Of a stretch of 64,000 bases of DNA, positions 50,489-58,431 are shown piece after piece. How positions within the stretch are numbered: position 1 is the first letter of the stretch; each line of letters starts with the position of its first letter. The stretch is from Pseudarthrobacter sp. NS4 (GTDB taxonomy: Bacteria > Actinomycetota > Actinomycetes > Actinomycetales > Micrococcaceae): assembly GCF_024758005.1 (NCBI RefSeq), contig NZ_CP103288.1, positions 4,278,001 to 4,342,000 of the forward strand. Reading direction: 5' to 3'. A program made the translations under genes and the position numbers. The notes beneath the pieces were generated by a model. That model saw only the letters and a list, made by a program, of their open reading frames with translations. It was not told where the DNA came from and did not search any database.

Positions 50489-50910
50489 GGTGTTGTATCC
50501 ATTTCTCGAAAGACCTGCTGGGCGGTCTTGAAGGCGGTGTTGGCGGAGGGGACCCCGCAGTAGATGGCGGTCTGCAGCAGGATTTCCTTGATCTCATCCC
50601 TGCTCAGGCCATTGGTGAGGGCTGCGCGGATGTGCATGGCCAACTCTTCCCAGTGCCCGTGTGCCACCATGGCGGTGATGGTGACGGCGGAACGCATCTG
50701 CCGGGTCAGGCCCGGGCGGGTCCAGATGCCACCCCACGCGATCCGCGTGATCATGTCCTGGAAGTCTTCGGTGAAGCCGTCCTTGTTGGCGTTGGCGCGG
50801 TCCACATGCGCATCGCCCAGGACTTCGCGCCGGACCTTCATGCCGCCGTCGTAAATTTCCTGGCTGGTGGCCTCCGGCTGGACTACTCCGTGCCTTTCAG
50901 TTCCGCTCAT
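50485..50910 (-). CDS. pcaC: 4-Carboxymuconolactone decarboxylase
   Basis: A 141-residue AhpD-like protein that decarboxylates 4-carboxymuconolactone to 3-oxoadipate enol-lactone. The family core is GLTRQMRSAVTITAMVAHGHWEELAMHIRAALTNGLSRDEIKEILLQTAIYCGVPSANTAFK. The GMKVRREVLGDAHVDRA start is typical. It overlaps pcaD by 4 bases at its start and pcaF at its stop; the separate pcaC and pcaD genes differ from the fused pcaL of many actinobacteria. Confidence 0.93.
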   Translation of the reverse strand: MSGTERHGVVQPEATSQEIYDGGMKVRREVLGDAHVDRANANKDGFTEDFQDMITRIAWGGIWTRPGLTRQMRSAVTITAMVAHGHWEELAMHIRAALTNGLSRDEIKEILLQTAIYCGVPSANTAFKTAQQVFREMDTTP

Positions 50911-51725
50911 TTCCCTGCTCCCCGGGATTCGGTCCAGGAGAGAAGGCTGCGCATCAGCCCGGCTACGTGCGCCGGCGCTTCGGCCGGGGCCAGGTGTGCC
51001 ACACCCTCAAGGGTGACCGCCGTCGCGGTGCCTCCGCCGGCGGTGATCCCTGCCGCCACTTCCTCAGCCAGCGACGGCGGCGCGACGCCGTCCATGGCCC
51101 CGGCGATCACCTGGGTGGGGACGCGGACGCTCCCCAGCTCCTCCCGGACATCAAAGGCTGCCAGCGCTTCGCAGCAGTAGGCATAACTGAAGCGGTCTGC
51201 ATCGCGCAGGGCGTGCAGGAGACGGCTGCTGAGCTCGGGCTCCCGGTCCATGAACCCCGGGGCGAACCAGCGCTGGGCGGACCCCTGGATCATCACCGGC
51301 GTGCCCTGGCTGCGGACGGTTTCGGCGCGCTCCAGCCACGCCTCTGGTGTGCCGAGCTTCGCGCCGCTGCACTGGACGGAGAGGCTCTTAAGGCGTTCAC
51401 CGTGCTTGATGCCCAGCTGCAATCCGGTGGCGCCGCCCAGGGAAACGCCTGCGTAGTGGAAGGCTCCACCGGGGGCGATGGAGTCAATCAAGTCCACCAC
51501 GGCGTCAGCCAGCGCGGCGACGTCGAACGCTTCGGTTGCGGCCGGTGAGACGCCGTGGCCGGGCAGGTCCCACGCCACCACGTCGTAGTCGCTGCCCAGC
51601 AGGGAGGCGGCCCGATTCCAGAGGAGGGAGGACGTGCCCAGGGAAGAACCGACCACCAGCAGGGGGTGCTCGCCCAGGGGTCGCTGGGGCGACAGCAGTG
51701 CGGCTTTCAGGGAAGGCTTAGCCAC
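50907..51725 (-). CDS. pcaD: 3-Oxoadipate enol-lactonase
   Basis: A 272-residue alpha/beta hydrolase that opens 3-oxoadipate enol-lactone to 3-oxoadipate. Nucleophile Ser95 in GVSLGG (93-98), likely Asp in GAMDGVAPP and His in GVAHLAP complete the triad. The GTG at 51725 overlaps the pcaB stop by 8 bases and gives the normal N-terminus AKPSLKAALL; the earlier ATG in frame lies inside pcaB. Sits between pcaB and pcaC. Confidence 0.9.
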   Translation of the reverse strand: MAKPSLKAALLSPQRPLGEHPLLVVGSSLGTSSLLWNRAASLLGSDYDVVAWDLPGHGVSPAATEAFDVAALADAVVDLIDSIAPGGAFHYAGVSLGGATGLQLGIKHGERLKSLSVQCSGAKLGTPEAWLERAETVRSQGTPVMIQGSAQRWFAPGFMDREPELSSRLLHALRDADRFSYAYCCEALAAFDVREELGSVRVPTQVIAGAMDGVAPPSLAEEVAAGITAGGGTATAVTLEGVAHLAPAEAPAHVAGLMRSLLSWTESRGAGK

Positions 51726-53184
51726 GGCGGGCTCCGTTCGCGTCGGTTTCTGCAGATGCTGTGGGCAAAAAGTCCGGGTAGGCGGCGAGGATGCGGCGGG
51801 AGATCCCGGCTGCCTCGCCCAGGTAGCCGGCGGGGTCCAGGAGCTCCCCAAGGCGGAGGTCCGTCACCAGGCCGGGCGGCAGGGCTTCCCGGAGCAGTTT
51901 CCGGTAGGCGGCTGCCTGTTCCGCGGCAGGTGCCTGAAGGGTCCTGTCCACAACGTCCTGGAGCTGCTGCTTGCCGCTGCGGCCGTCCTTTTCCTCGAGC
52001 AGCGGTGCGACGGCGGCGCTGACGCCCTCGGCCAGCAGCAGCGGGCCGGCGAGGTCCAGGTTGCGGCGCATGGCATCCGGGAACACCTGCAGCCCTTCAG
52101 CGAGCTCCCTTACATGGCCGGCAGCGCCAAGGGCCAGCGAGAGGAGCTGCCGGAGTGCCGGCCACTCGATATGCCAGGCTCCGTCCGGCCGTTCATCATT
52201 GAAGTTGGCCGCGGCCAGGTGAAGCCGGGCGGCCAGGCTGGGTGCCTGCAGGGCGGCGCTGCGGACCAGCACCGACAGCACGGGGTTCTGCTTCTGTGGC
52301 ATGGCCGAGGAAACGCCGCGGCCCGCAGCCCGGGGCTCGGCCAGCTCGGCCACCTCGGGCCTGCTAAGGAACAGCACGTCGGCAGCGATCTTGCCGAAGG
52401 CATCCAGCAGTGCTGCCAGGGTGTGTCCCAGCGACGTGACGGCCAGCCGGTTGGTGTGCCAGGGCGCGGGAGCAGCGGCCAGGCCCAGCTGGGAAGCCAG
52501 CGAGTCAGCGAGGAAGAACGGTGTGGTGTGGGAGCGTTCGGTCAGCACAGTTCCGGCAGCCAGCGTGCCTGCGGCCCCACCGAACTGGACCGGCAGCTCC
52601 AGGTTTTCCAGCTGGCGGCCTGCGGCGGCAACACCGTGGAACCACTGGGCCGCGCGCAGCCCGAACGTATAAGGCAGGGAGTGCTGCGTCAGGCTCCTTC
52701 CCACGCACAGCGTGTCCGCATGCTGTTCCGCCAAGGCGGCGAGCGCCGCCGTCGTGCGCTTCACGTCGGCGAGCACTGCCCCGACGGTGTTGTGTGCGAG
52801 CAGCATCAGCGCCGTATCCAGCACGTCCTGGCTGGTGAGCGACGCGTGGACGGCCTTTCCGGCCCCGATGCCCGACGTATCCAGTGCCGCCACCTGCTTG
52901 CGGAGGTCGGCCAGGAGTGGGATCACCGGGTTGCCCCCGCCCTGGGCGCGGACCGCGACATCGGCGAGGTCGTACCGGCCCGGGTCGGCGGCGGAAGCCA
53001 CGACGGCGGCGGAACCGGCGGGTGCCAGGCCCGCCTTTTCGAGTACCGCGGCCCAGCCGGACTCGACGGCGAGGATCGCCGCCAGCACGGCACGGTCCCC
53101 GGTCAGCGCGGCCACCAGGGGCGACGCGGAGACGGGGCTCAGCAGGCCAACGTCTGCTCCACCGGAACTGTCCAGGTCAGTCAC
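51718..53184 (-). CDS. pcaB: 3-Carboxy-cis,cis-muconate cycloisomerase
   Basis: A 488-residue fumarase-superfamily lyase making 4-carboxymuconolactone. The family signature reads GVSSAMPQKQNPVLSVLV around 300 and SLTSQDVLDTALMLLAH is near 105. It is distinct from purB by this SAMPQK form. The start overlaps the pcaG stop by 4 bases, the stop overlaps pcaD. The C-terminal 40 residues are Ala-rich. Confidence 0.93.
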   Translation of the reverse strand: MTDLDSSGGADVGLLSPVSASPLVAALTGDRAVLAAILAVESGWAAVLEKAGLAPAGSAAVVASAADPGRYDLADVAVRAQGGGNPVIPLLADLRKQVAALDTSGIGAGKAVHASLTSQDVLDTALMLLAHNTVGAVLADVKRTTAALAALAEQHADTLCVGRSLTQHSLPYTFGLRAAQWFHGVAAAGRQLENLELPVQFGGAAGTLAAGTVLTERSHTTPFFLADSLASQLGLAAAPAPWHTNRLAVTSLGHTLAALLDAFGKIAADVLFLSRPEVAELAEPRAAGRGVSSAMPQKQNPVLSVLVRSAALQAPSLAARLHLAAANFNDERPDGAWHIEWPALRQLLSLALGAAGHVRELAEGLQVFPDAMRRNLDLAGPLLLAEGVSAAVAPLLEEKDGRSGKQQLQDVVDRTLQAPAAEQAAAYRKLLREALPPGLVTDLRLGELLDPAGYLGEAAGISRRILAAYPDFLPTASAETDANGARRG

Positions 53185-53747
53185 TGGAAATCCAGGAAAA
53201 CCGTCTCGCCCTCACCCTGAAGGCGGATATCAAACGTCAGGCCGCCGTCGGCATCGCGGCGGGCAATCAGCGTCTTCCGGCGCTCCGGGTCCAGCGAGGA
53301 CAGCAGCGGGTCGTTGGCCAGCGCCTCCTCGTTCTCCGGCAGGTAGATCCGGGTGAAGAGCCGGTTGGTGAGGCCGCGGGCAAAGATGGCAACCGAGATG
53401 AACGGCGCGGCGCCCGGCCTGGTGGGGCCGGGGTTGACGGTGGTGAAGGTGAAGACCCCCGAATAGCCAACGGAGCCGCGGCCCCAGCCGGTGAAGGTGT
53501 AGCCGTCGCGGACCAGGGAACCGGTCTTCTGGACGATCCTGCCGTCGGCGTCCGGCTGCCAGATCTCCAGGATGGCGTCCGGCACGGTTTCCCCGGCGCC
53601 GTCGTACACGGTGCCCTGGAGGCGGATGGAGCCCGGTGAGCCGGGGGCGAGGAGTTCGTTGTCCTTCTCGAACGGCAGCGCGTAGCCGTAGAACGGGCCC
53701 ACGGTCTGGCCGGGTGTGGGGACAAGCGGGGTGGTCTGGTTGCTCAT
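53181..53747 (-). CDS. pcaG: Protocatechuate 3,4-dioxygenase alpha subunit
   Basis: A 188-residue subunit with PTPGQTVGPFYGYALPF at the start and ILEIWQPDADGRI, both characteristic of intradiol dioxygenases. It does not carry the iron site; PcaH does. ATG 53747 has GGAG 8 bases before, directly after the pcaH stop at 53752; the upstream in-frame ATG lies inside pcaH. Together they open the protocatechuate ring between the two hydroxyls. Confidence 0.94.
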   Translation of the reverse strand: MSNQTTPLVPTPGQTVGPFYGYALPFEKDNELLAPGSPGSIRLQGTVYDGAGETVPDAILEIWQPDADGRIVQKTGSLVRDGYTFTGWGRGSVGYSGVFTFTTVNPGPTRPGAAPFISVAIFARGLTNRLFTRIYLPENEEALANDPLLSSLDPERRKTLIARRDADGGLTFDIRLQGEGETVFLDFQ

Positions 53748-53751
53748 GTCT

Positions 53752-54618
53752 TTACTCCTCATCGCCCTCTGCGCCCAGCGCCTCGTTCTCGGTCCAAGTC
53801 CGCTTGGGACCTGTCAGGACGATGTCCCAGTTGTAACCCAACGCCCACTCCGGCTCGGTGAGGCTGTGGTCGTAGTTGGCCACCAGCCGGTCGCGGGCGT
53901 CCTGGTCCACGATGGTCTGGTAGATCGGATCCAGCGGGAAGAGCTGGTCGCCGGGGAAGTACATCTGGGTGATGATGCGCTGGGTGAACTCGGTGCCGAA
54001 CAGCGAGAAGTGGATGTGTGCCGGGCGCCAGGCGTTCAGGTGGTTCTTCCACGGGTAGGCGCCGGGCTTGATGGTGGTGAACCGGTAGGAGCCGTCCGGG
54101 CCGGTGATGCAGCGGCCAATGCCCGTGAAGTTGGGGTCGATCGGCGCGGGGTGCTGGTCGCGCTTGTGGATGTAGCGGCCCGAGGCGTTGGCCTGCCAGA
54201 TCTCCACGAGCTGGCCGGCCACGGGGCGGCCGTCACCGTCCAGGACCTTGCCGGCCACGATGATCCGTTCGCCCTGGGGGTCGCCGTTGTGCTGGATGGT
54301 CAGGTCGGATTCCAGGGCGTGCACGTCCTGGTGCCCGAAGGCGGGCGAGTACAGTTCGATCGTTTCCGGGTCCGCATGATGCAGGCTCTTGGTGGGGTGG
54401 CGCAGGATGCTGCTGCGGTACGGCGGGTAGTCCAGGCGCGGCTGGGTCTCGGCCAGGGCGCCGTCCCTGAGTGCCCGCTTGTAGGCGTCCGCCAGGCCGT
54501 TGATTTCTGCGCTGAGGTCCTGCTGTGTTTCCACAGCCCGGTTCAGCGGGGCGTGTCCTGCCTTGGGTTCGGCAGCCGGGACAAGCTCGTCCGCCTGGGC
54601 ATTAACTTCGTGCAGCAC
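53752..54618 (-). CDS. pcaH: Protocatechuate 3,4-dioxygenase beta subunit
   Basis: A 288-residue catalytic subunit. The four non-heme iron(III) ligands are visible: Tyr149 (GRYIHKRD), Tyr188 (PGAYPWKN), His201 and His203 (PAHIHFS). An N-terminal extension of about 60 residues precedes the usual RDYPPYRSS-type start (RLDYPPYRSS). Start is GTG 54618 with AAAGGAG 7 bases before. First gene of pcaHGBDCFIJR; two PcaR-like boxes lie about 300 bp upstream. Confidence 0.95.
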   Translation of the reverse strand: MLHEVNAQADELVPAAEPKAGHAPLNRAVETQQDLSAEINGLADAYKRALRDGALAETQPRLDYPPYRSSILRHPTKSLHHADPETIELYSPAFGHQDVHALESDLTIQHNGDPQGERIIVAGKVLDGDGRPVAGQLVEIWQANASGRYIHKRDQHPAPIDPNFTGIGRCITGPDGSYRFTTIKPGAYPWKNHLNAWRPAHIHFSLFGTEFTQRIITQMYFPGDQLFPLDPIYQTIVDQDARDRLVANYDHSLTEPEWALGYNWDIVLTGPKRTWTENEALGAEGDEE

Positions 54619-54920
54619 GGCTGGCTCCTTTCTGGGGTAGTAAGTCTTGGTCTTCAGAGACGTGTAACGGTGGAGCGGGGTCACGAGGCCCCGGTGGACT
54701 CAGCTCCAAAAGGCTGATAGCCGGCAAGGGCAGCGGGGACCTGCACGATCCCTCGCCGAAGTGCCCCGGCGGGGTGAATGACGGCGTCACGCCGGCACTT
54801 GCCAGTCCTGCCACGCCACCGGGTTCCATGTCATTCATGCAACTCCCTTAGTACGGCACCCGGATTGCTGTTGGACGTTGGGCCGTATTGCCGGGTGATG
54901 GGTATTACAGTACACCTCAT

Positions 54921-54954
54921 GTTCACGTGGCGCACGCACGTTCGCCATACGAAC
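54921..54954. promoter_or_regulatory. Two PcaR-like operator boxes
   Basis: GTTCACGTGGCGCAC (54921-54935) and GTTCGCCATACGAAC (54940-54954) have the same 5-5-5 form, centres 19 bp apart; the second is a perfect dyad GTTCG-N5-CGAAC. The described PcaR site of Pseudomonas putida, as I recall it, is GTTCGATAATCGCAC, which has the same outer pentamers. Binding by PcaR here is inferred. Confidence 0.6.
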
Positions 54955-55013
54955 CAGATGCAGCTGCCCCTTGCTGAGCAGGCATGTCATGGAATTGTCG
55001 TTTTAGTGGAAGG

Positions 55014-55028
55014 AAAGGCTACCCTAAG
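55014..55028. promoter_or_regulatory. DtxR/IdeR-like sequence before the binding-protein gene
   Basis: AAAGGCTACCCTAAG resembles the iron-box core AGGTTAGCCT at 8 of 10 positions (AGGCTACCCT at 55016-55025). It lies 56 bp before the start codon. Weak match, offered as an alternative regulation for the transporter. Confidence 0.3.
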
Positions 55029-55084
55029 TCGTCCCAACTTTTATTTCTGCCCTTCCCCACGGCAGCCCTGCAAGGCGGTTTTTT

Positions 55085-56641
55085 GTGCGTTCGTTCCTCC
55101 GTCCCCGTGTCCTGATGGCCGCGGCGGCTGCCCTGACCCTCACCGGCTGCGGCTTCAGCGGCACCCAGGCCCAGTCCACCCAGCCCAGCGCTGCGGCTGA
55201 TACCAGCCAGCGCATTGTGGTGGATAACTTCCGGGCACCTGTAGCCAACTGGGCCGTCGAGTCCGATGCCGCCTACATCCTGTCCCTGTCCGGTTGCCTG
55301 GAAACGCTGACCACGTATAACCAGGCCGAAGGCAAGGTCCTGCCTTCGCTGGCCACCGAGTGGAAGCAGACCTCGCCCCTCGATTGGGACTTCAGCATCC
55401 GCCAGGGCGTCAAATTCCAGGACGGCACCGAGCTCACCGCCGAGTCCGTGGTGTCCGCACTGAACCACGTCCTGGACGCAAAGGTCCCCGCCCGGGCCTT
55501 CAACCGAACCATGATCAGCAGCGTCACCGCGGTGGATGCGCAGACCGTCCGCGTCAGCACGCCGGCCGAGAACCCGCTGGTTCCGTACCGGCTGGCCAGC
55601 GTCAACACCGGCATCCTGGCACCGGCCGCCTACAAGGCCGAGGGCCTGGACCCGTTCGGCCACTGCACCGGGCCCTTCACCCCCGTCTCGGAAAAGGCCA
55701 AGCAGTCCCTCACCCTGGACCGCAACGAGAACTACTGGGGCGGCGACGTGCAGCTCGCCGGAGCCGAGATCCGCTTCATCACCAACGGCGCCACCCGTGC
55801 CGCGCAGGTGCAGACCGGCGAAGCAGACATCTCGCTGTCCATCCCCGTCGCCAGCCTCGCGGCGCTGAAGGCGGACGACGGCGTTTCCGTGCTGGGTGCC
55901 GATTCCCCCCGCACTGCCACGCTCTACATGAACAACGGCCGCGCTCCGCTGGACAATGTTGACGTCCGCAGGGCGGTCCGGGAGGCCCTCGACCTGGACG
56001 CCCTCGCTGCCAGCGTCTACGAAGGTGCCGCCCTCCCGGCCACCGGGCCCTTCGCGCCCTCCGAACCCTGGGCGGGCGAAAAGCAGGAGAAGCAGCAGCA
56101 GGACCTTGAGGAAGCCCGCAGGCTGCTCGCCGGCGCCGGCTACACCGCCGACCGCCCGCTGGAAATCATCGCCATTGTGGAACGCGCCGAATTCGCCGAC
56201 GTTGCCGCCGTCGTCCAGGAAAACCTCAAGAACATCGGCATCCCTGTCACCATCCAGTCCAAGGAATACGCCTCAGCGGAACCGGATGTCCTGGCAGGAA
56301 ACTATGACATGCTGCTTAGCCAGCGGAACCGTCTGATCGACATCGCGGACCCCATCGGGTTCCTCACCGCCGATTACACGTGCAAAGGCACCTACAACCT
56401 GAGCCACTTCTGCGACCCTGAGTACGACCGGATCGTCGCAGAGGCCGCCAAGACCGTTGACACCAACGAGCGCTACAAGCTGTACGCCGAGGCAGGCCAG
56501 ATTCTCCAGGACAAGGCGGTCAACGCCTGGCTCGTGAACGAACAGTCAACGGACGCGATCCGCACCAACGTCCTCTCCTACGTCCAGGACCCGCTGTCCC
56601 GCTACGTCCTGACAGCGAAGACGGGCAAGGCCGCGTCCTAG
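55085..56641 (+). CDS. ABC transporter substrate-binding lipoprotein (SBP family 5), second system
   Basis: A 518-residue family-5 receptor. Signal peptide with lipobox LTGC and Cys22, then SLATEWKQTSPLDWDFSIRQGVKFQDGTELTAESV, the family-5 signature. Start is GTG 55085. It leads the operon SBP-permease-permease-ATPase fusion and diverges from pcaH. It could carry peptides, nickel-type chelates, siderophores or aromatic conjugates; sequence alone does not decide. Confidence 0.9.
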   Translation: MRSFLRPRVLMAAAAALTLTGCGFSGTQAQSTQPSAAADTSQRIVVDNFRAPVANWAVESDAAYILSLSGCLETLTTYNQAEGKVLPSLATEWKQTSPLDWDFSIRQGVKFQDGTELTAESVVSALNHVLDAKVPARAFNRTMISSVTAVDAQTVRVSTPAENPLVPYRLASVNTGILAPAAYKAEGLDPFGHCTGPFTPVSEKAKQSLTLDRNENYWGGDVQLAGAEIRFITNGATRAAQVQTGEADISLSIPVASLAALKADDGVSVLGADSPRTATLYMNNGRAPLDNVDVRRAVREALDLDALAASVYEGAALPATGPFAPSEPWAGEKQEKQQQDLEEARRLLAGAGYTADRPLEIIAIVERAEFADVAAVVQENLKNIGIPVTIQSKEYASAEPDVLAGNYDMLLSQRNRLIDIADPIGFLTADYTCKGTYNLSHFCDPEYDRIVAEAAKTVDTNERYKLYAEAGQILQDKAVNAWLVNEQSTDAIRTNVLSYVQDPLSRYVLTAKTGKAAS

Positions 56642-56666
56642 TCCAGCTCTCCGAAACCCGCCGCGA

Positions 56667-57608
56667 ATGCTGCAGTTCATCACCAAACGGACGGCCACCC
56701 TGGTGGCCGCCGTTGTGGTGTCCTCTTTCGCGGTCTTCCTGATCCCGTACTTCACGCCGGGCGACCCGGTGCGGAAGATCATCCGGTCGCGGGTGGCGGG
56801 GGACGCCGTCGACGAGTCCGCGGTGCAGGGCCTCAGCGAGAGCCTTGGCCTGAACGATCCCCTGGCGGTCCAGTACTTCCGTTGGCTGGGGGACTTCTTC
56901 AGCGGTGACATGGGGCTGTCCTTCGTCAGCCGCACGCCCGTGGTGGAGCAGGTGCTTCCCGCGCTCTCGGTCACGCTCAGCCTGGTCACCATGGCGCTGG
57001 TCCTGGCCGCGGCCATATCGCTCCCGCTCGGAATCGTCGCCGGACTGCGGCCGGGGAGCACCGCGGACAAGGCCATCACCGCCGTCACCCAGGCCCTGAT
57101 CGCCATGCCGGAATACTGGGTGGCTCCCGTGCTGGTGCTTGTCTTTGCCCTGAAGCTGTCCGTGCTGCCCACGGCCGGATGGAACGATCTCTCGTCCGCC
57201 GTCCTGCCCGCCCTGACGCTCGCCCTGCGTCCCATCAGCTTCTTCACGTCGGCCCTACGGGCCGGCATCCTGGACGCTGCGGCCGCGGAGCACGTGCCGG
57301 CAGCCCGCGCCAGGGGACTCAGCCAGGGCCAGGCCATCCTGCACCACGTGGTGCCGAACGGACTGGTGCCGCTCTCCACCCTGTTCGCCGTATGGTTCGC
57401 GGGCCTGCTGGGGGGATCGGTCATTGTGGAGGTCATTTTCGCCGTGCCCGGCATGGGGAGGCTGCTCTTCGACGCCGTCGTCAACAGCGACATTCCGCTC
57501 GCCCAGGGCGGCGTGGTTGTGGTGGTGGCACTCGCCGTCGGCGTGACCACCCTGGCGGACTTCGTGCACCGGTTCCTCAGCCGAACGGTTGGAGCATCCC
57601 TTGCGTAA
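56667..57608 (+). CDS. ABC transporter permease (DppB/NikB-type)
   Basis: A 313-residue permease: first helix LVAAVVVSSFAVFLIPYFTPGDP (PGDP is typical of this class), MetI core, EAA loop EHVPAARARGLSQGQAILHHVVPNGLVPL. The start is ATG 56667, 25 bases after the binding protein. Its last codons overlap the ribosome site of the second permease. Confidence 0.92.
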   Translation: MLQFITKRTATLVAAVVVSSFAVFLIPYFTPGDPVRKIIRSRVAGDAVDESAVQGLSESLGLNDPLAVQYFRWLGDFFSGDMGLSFVSRTPVVEQVLPALSVTLSLVTMALVLAAAISLPLGIVAGLRPGSTADKAITAVTQALIAMPEYWVAPVLVLVFALKLSVLPTAGWNDLSSAVLPALTLALRPISFFTSALRAGILDAAAAEHVPAARARGLSQGQAILHHVVPNGLVPLSTLFAVWFAGLLGGSVIVEVIFAVPGMGRLLFDAVVNSDIPLAQGGVVVVVALAVGVTTLADFVHRFLSRTVGASLA

Positions 57609-58431
57609 ACGGTTCAACGTCACCACCCTGGCCGCGGCCGTGCTTGCCCTCATTGTGCTGGCGGTGCTGTTGGCCCCGTGGATCTCGCCCTACCCGCCGG
57701 CTGAGCAGAACCTGGCGGAACGCCTGGCACCACCCTCCGCCGGGCACTGGCTGGGAACTGACAACCTGGGCCGGGACACCCTCAGCCGGATCCTCGAAGG
57801 CGGCCGGTTCTCCATGTCGGTGGCAGCGCTGGCCACGGTGCTGACCTGCCTTCTGGGTGTGGGGATCGGCATCCTCAGCGCCAGGCGGCGGGGCTGGGTG
57901 GATGAATTCCTCACCCGCACCAATGATGTCCTGCTCGCCCTGCCGGAAATGGTGGTGGCGCTGTTCATCGTGGCAGCGCTGGGCACGGGCTTCGGTCCGC
58001 TGCTGCTCGCGCTCGTGGTCACCGGCTGGACGCCCTTTGCCCGGCTTGCCCGCACCCTGGCGTATGACGTCTCGGCCAGGGGCTTCGTGGACGCTGCCCG
58101 CGTGGTGGGCTGTACGCCGCGGTTCATCATCTTCCGGCACGTCCTCCCGCACCTTGCAGCCCCGATCCTTGGCCAGGCGACGCTGCGGTTCGGACACCTG
58201 CTCATCAGCGTTGGCGCCCTCTCCTACCTGGGCCTGGGCGTCCAGCCGCCGCAGTCGGACTGGGGCTCCATGCTGGCGGCAGCGCAACCGTTCGCCGACC
58301 GCGCCCCGCTGGGAATCCTCGCCCCGGGCCTGGTCATTTTCACGGTTGCGCTCTGCGTGACCCTGATTGGCCAGCGGGCAGCCCACATGGCAGCCGCGCC
58401 GCTGCTCATGCCGCAGGTGGCCGAAAAATGA
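57601..58431 (+). CDS. ABC transporter permease (DppC/NikC-type)
   Basis: A 276-residue permease. Start is TTG 57601, inside the end of the previous gene, with GGAG 6 bases before; TTG 57589 is less well placed. First helix LAAAVLALIVLAVLLAPWISPYPP, LGTDNLGRDTLSRILEGGRFS is the DppC hallmark, and the EAA loop is FVDAARVVGCTPRFIIFRHVLPHL. The stop overlaps the ATPase start by 4 bases. Confidence 0.9.
   Translation: MRKRFNVTTLAAAVLALIVLAVLLAPWISPYPPAEQNLAERLAPPSAGHWLGTDNLGRDTLSRILEGGRFSMSVAALATVLTCLLGVGIGILSARRRGWVDEFLTRTNDVLLALPEMVVALFIVAALGTGFGPLLLALVVTGWTPFARLARTLAYDVSARGFVDAARVVGCTPRFIIFRHVLPHLAAPILGQATLRFGHLLISVGALSYLGLGVQPPQSDWGSMLAAAQPFADRAPLGILAPGLVIFTVALCVTLIGQRAAHMAAAPLLMPQVAEK

Larger units (their letters stand above)
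54619..55084. other. Divergent regulatory region pcaH / family-5 binding protein
   Basis: 466 bases without a credible gene; a 78-codon minus-strand frame at 54602-54838 is low-complexity and overlaps pcaH. It holds two 15-bp PcaR-like boxes (54921-54954) and an iron-box-like sequence (55014-55028). The rest shows only AT-richer patches at 54840-54920. Confidence 0.6.

Noticed and set aside
51634..53220. A 528-codon plus-strand open frame
   Set aside because: Antisense to pcaB, whose lyase signature is intact.
54602..54838. A 78-codon minus-strand frame before pcaH
   Set aside because: Pro/Ser-rich, overlaps the pcaH start, no ribosome site; taken as leader sequence.
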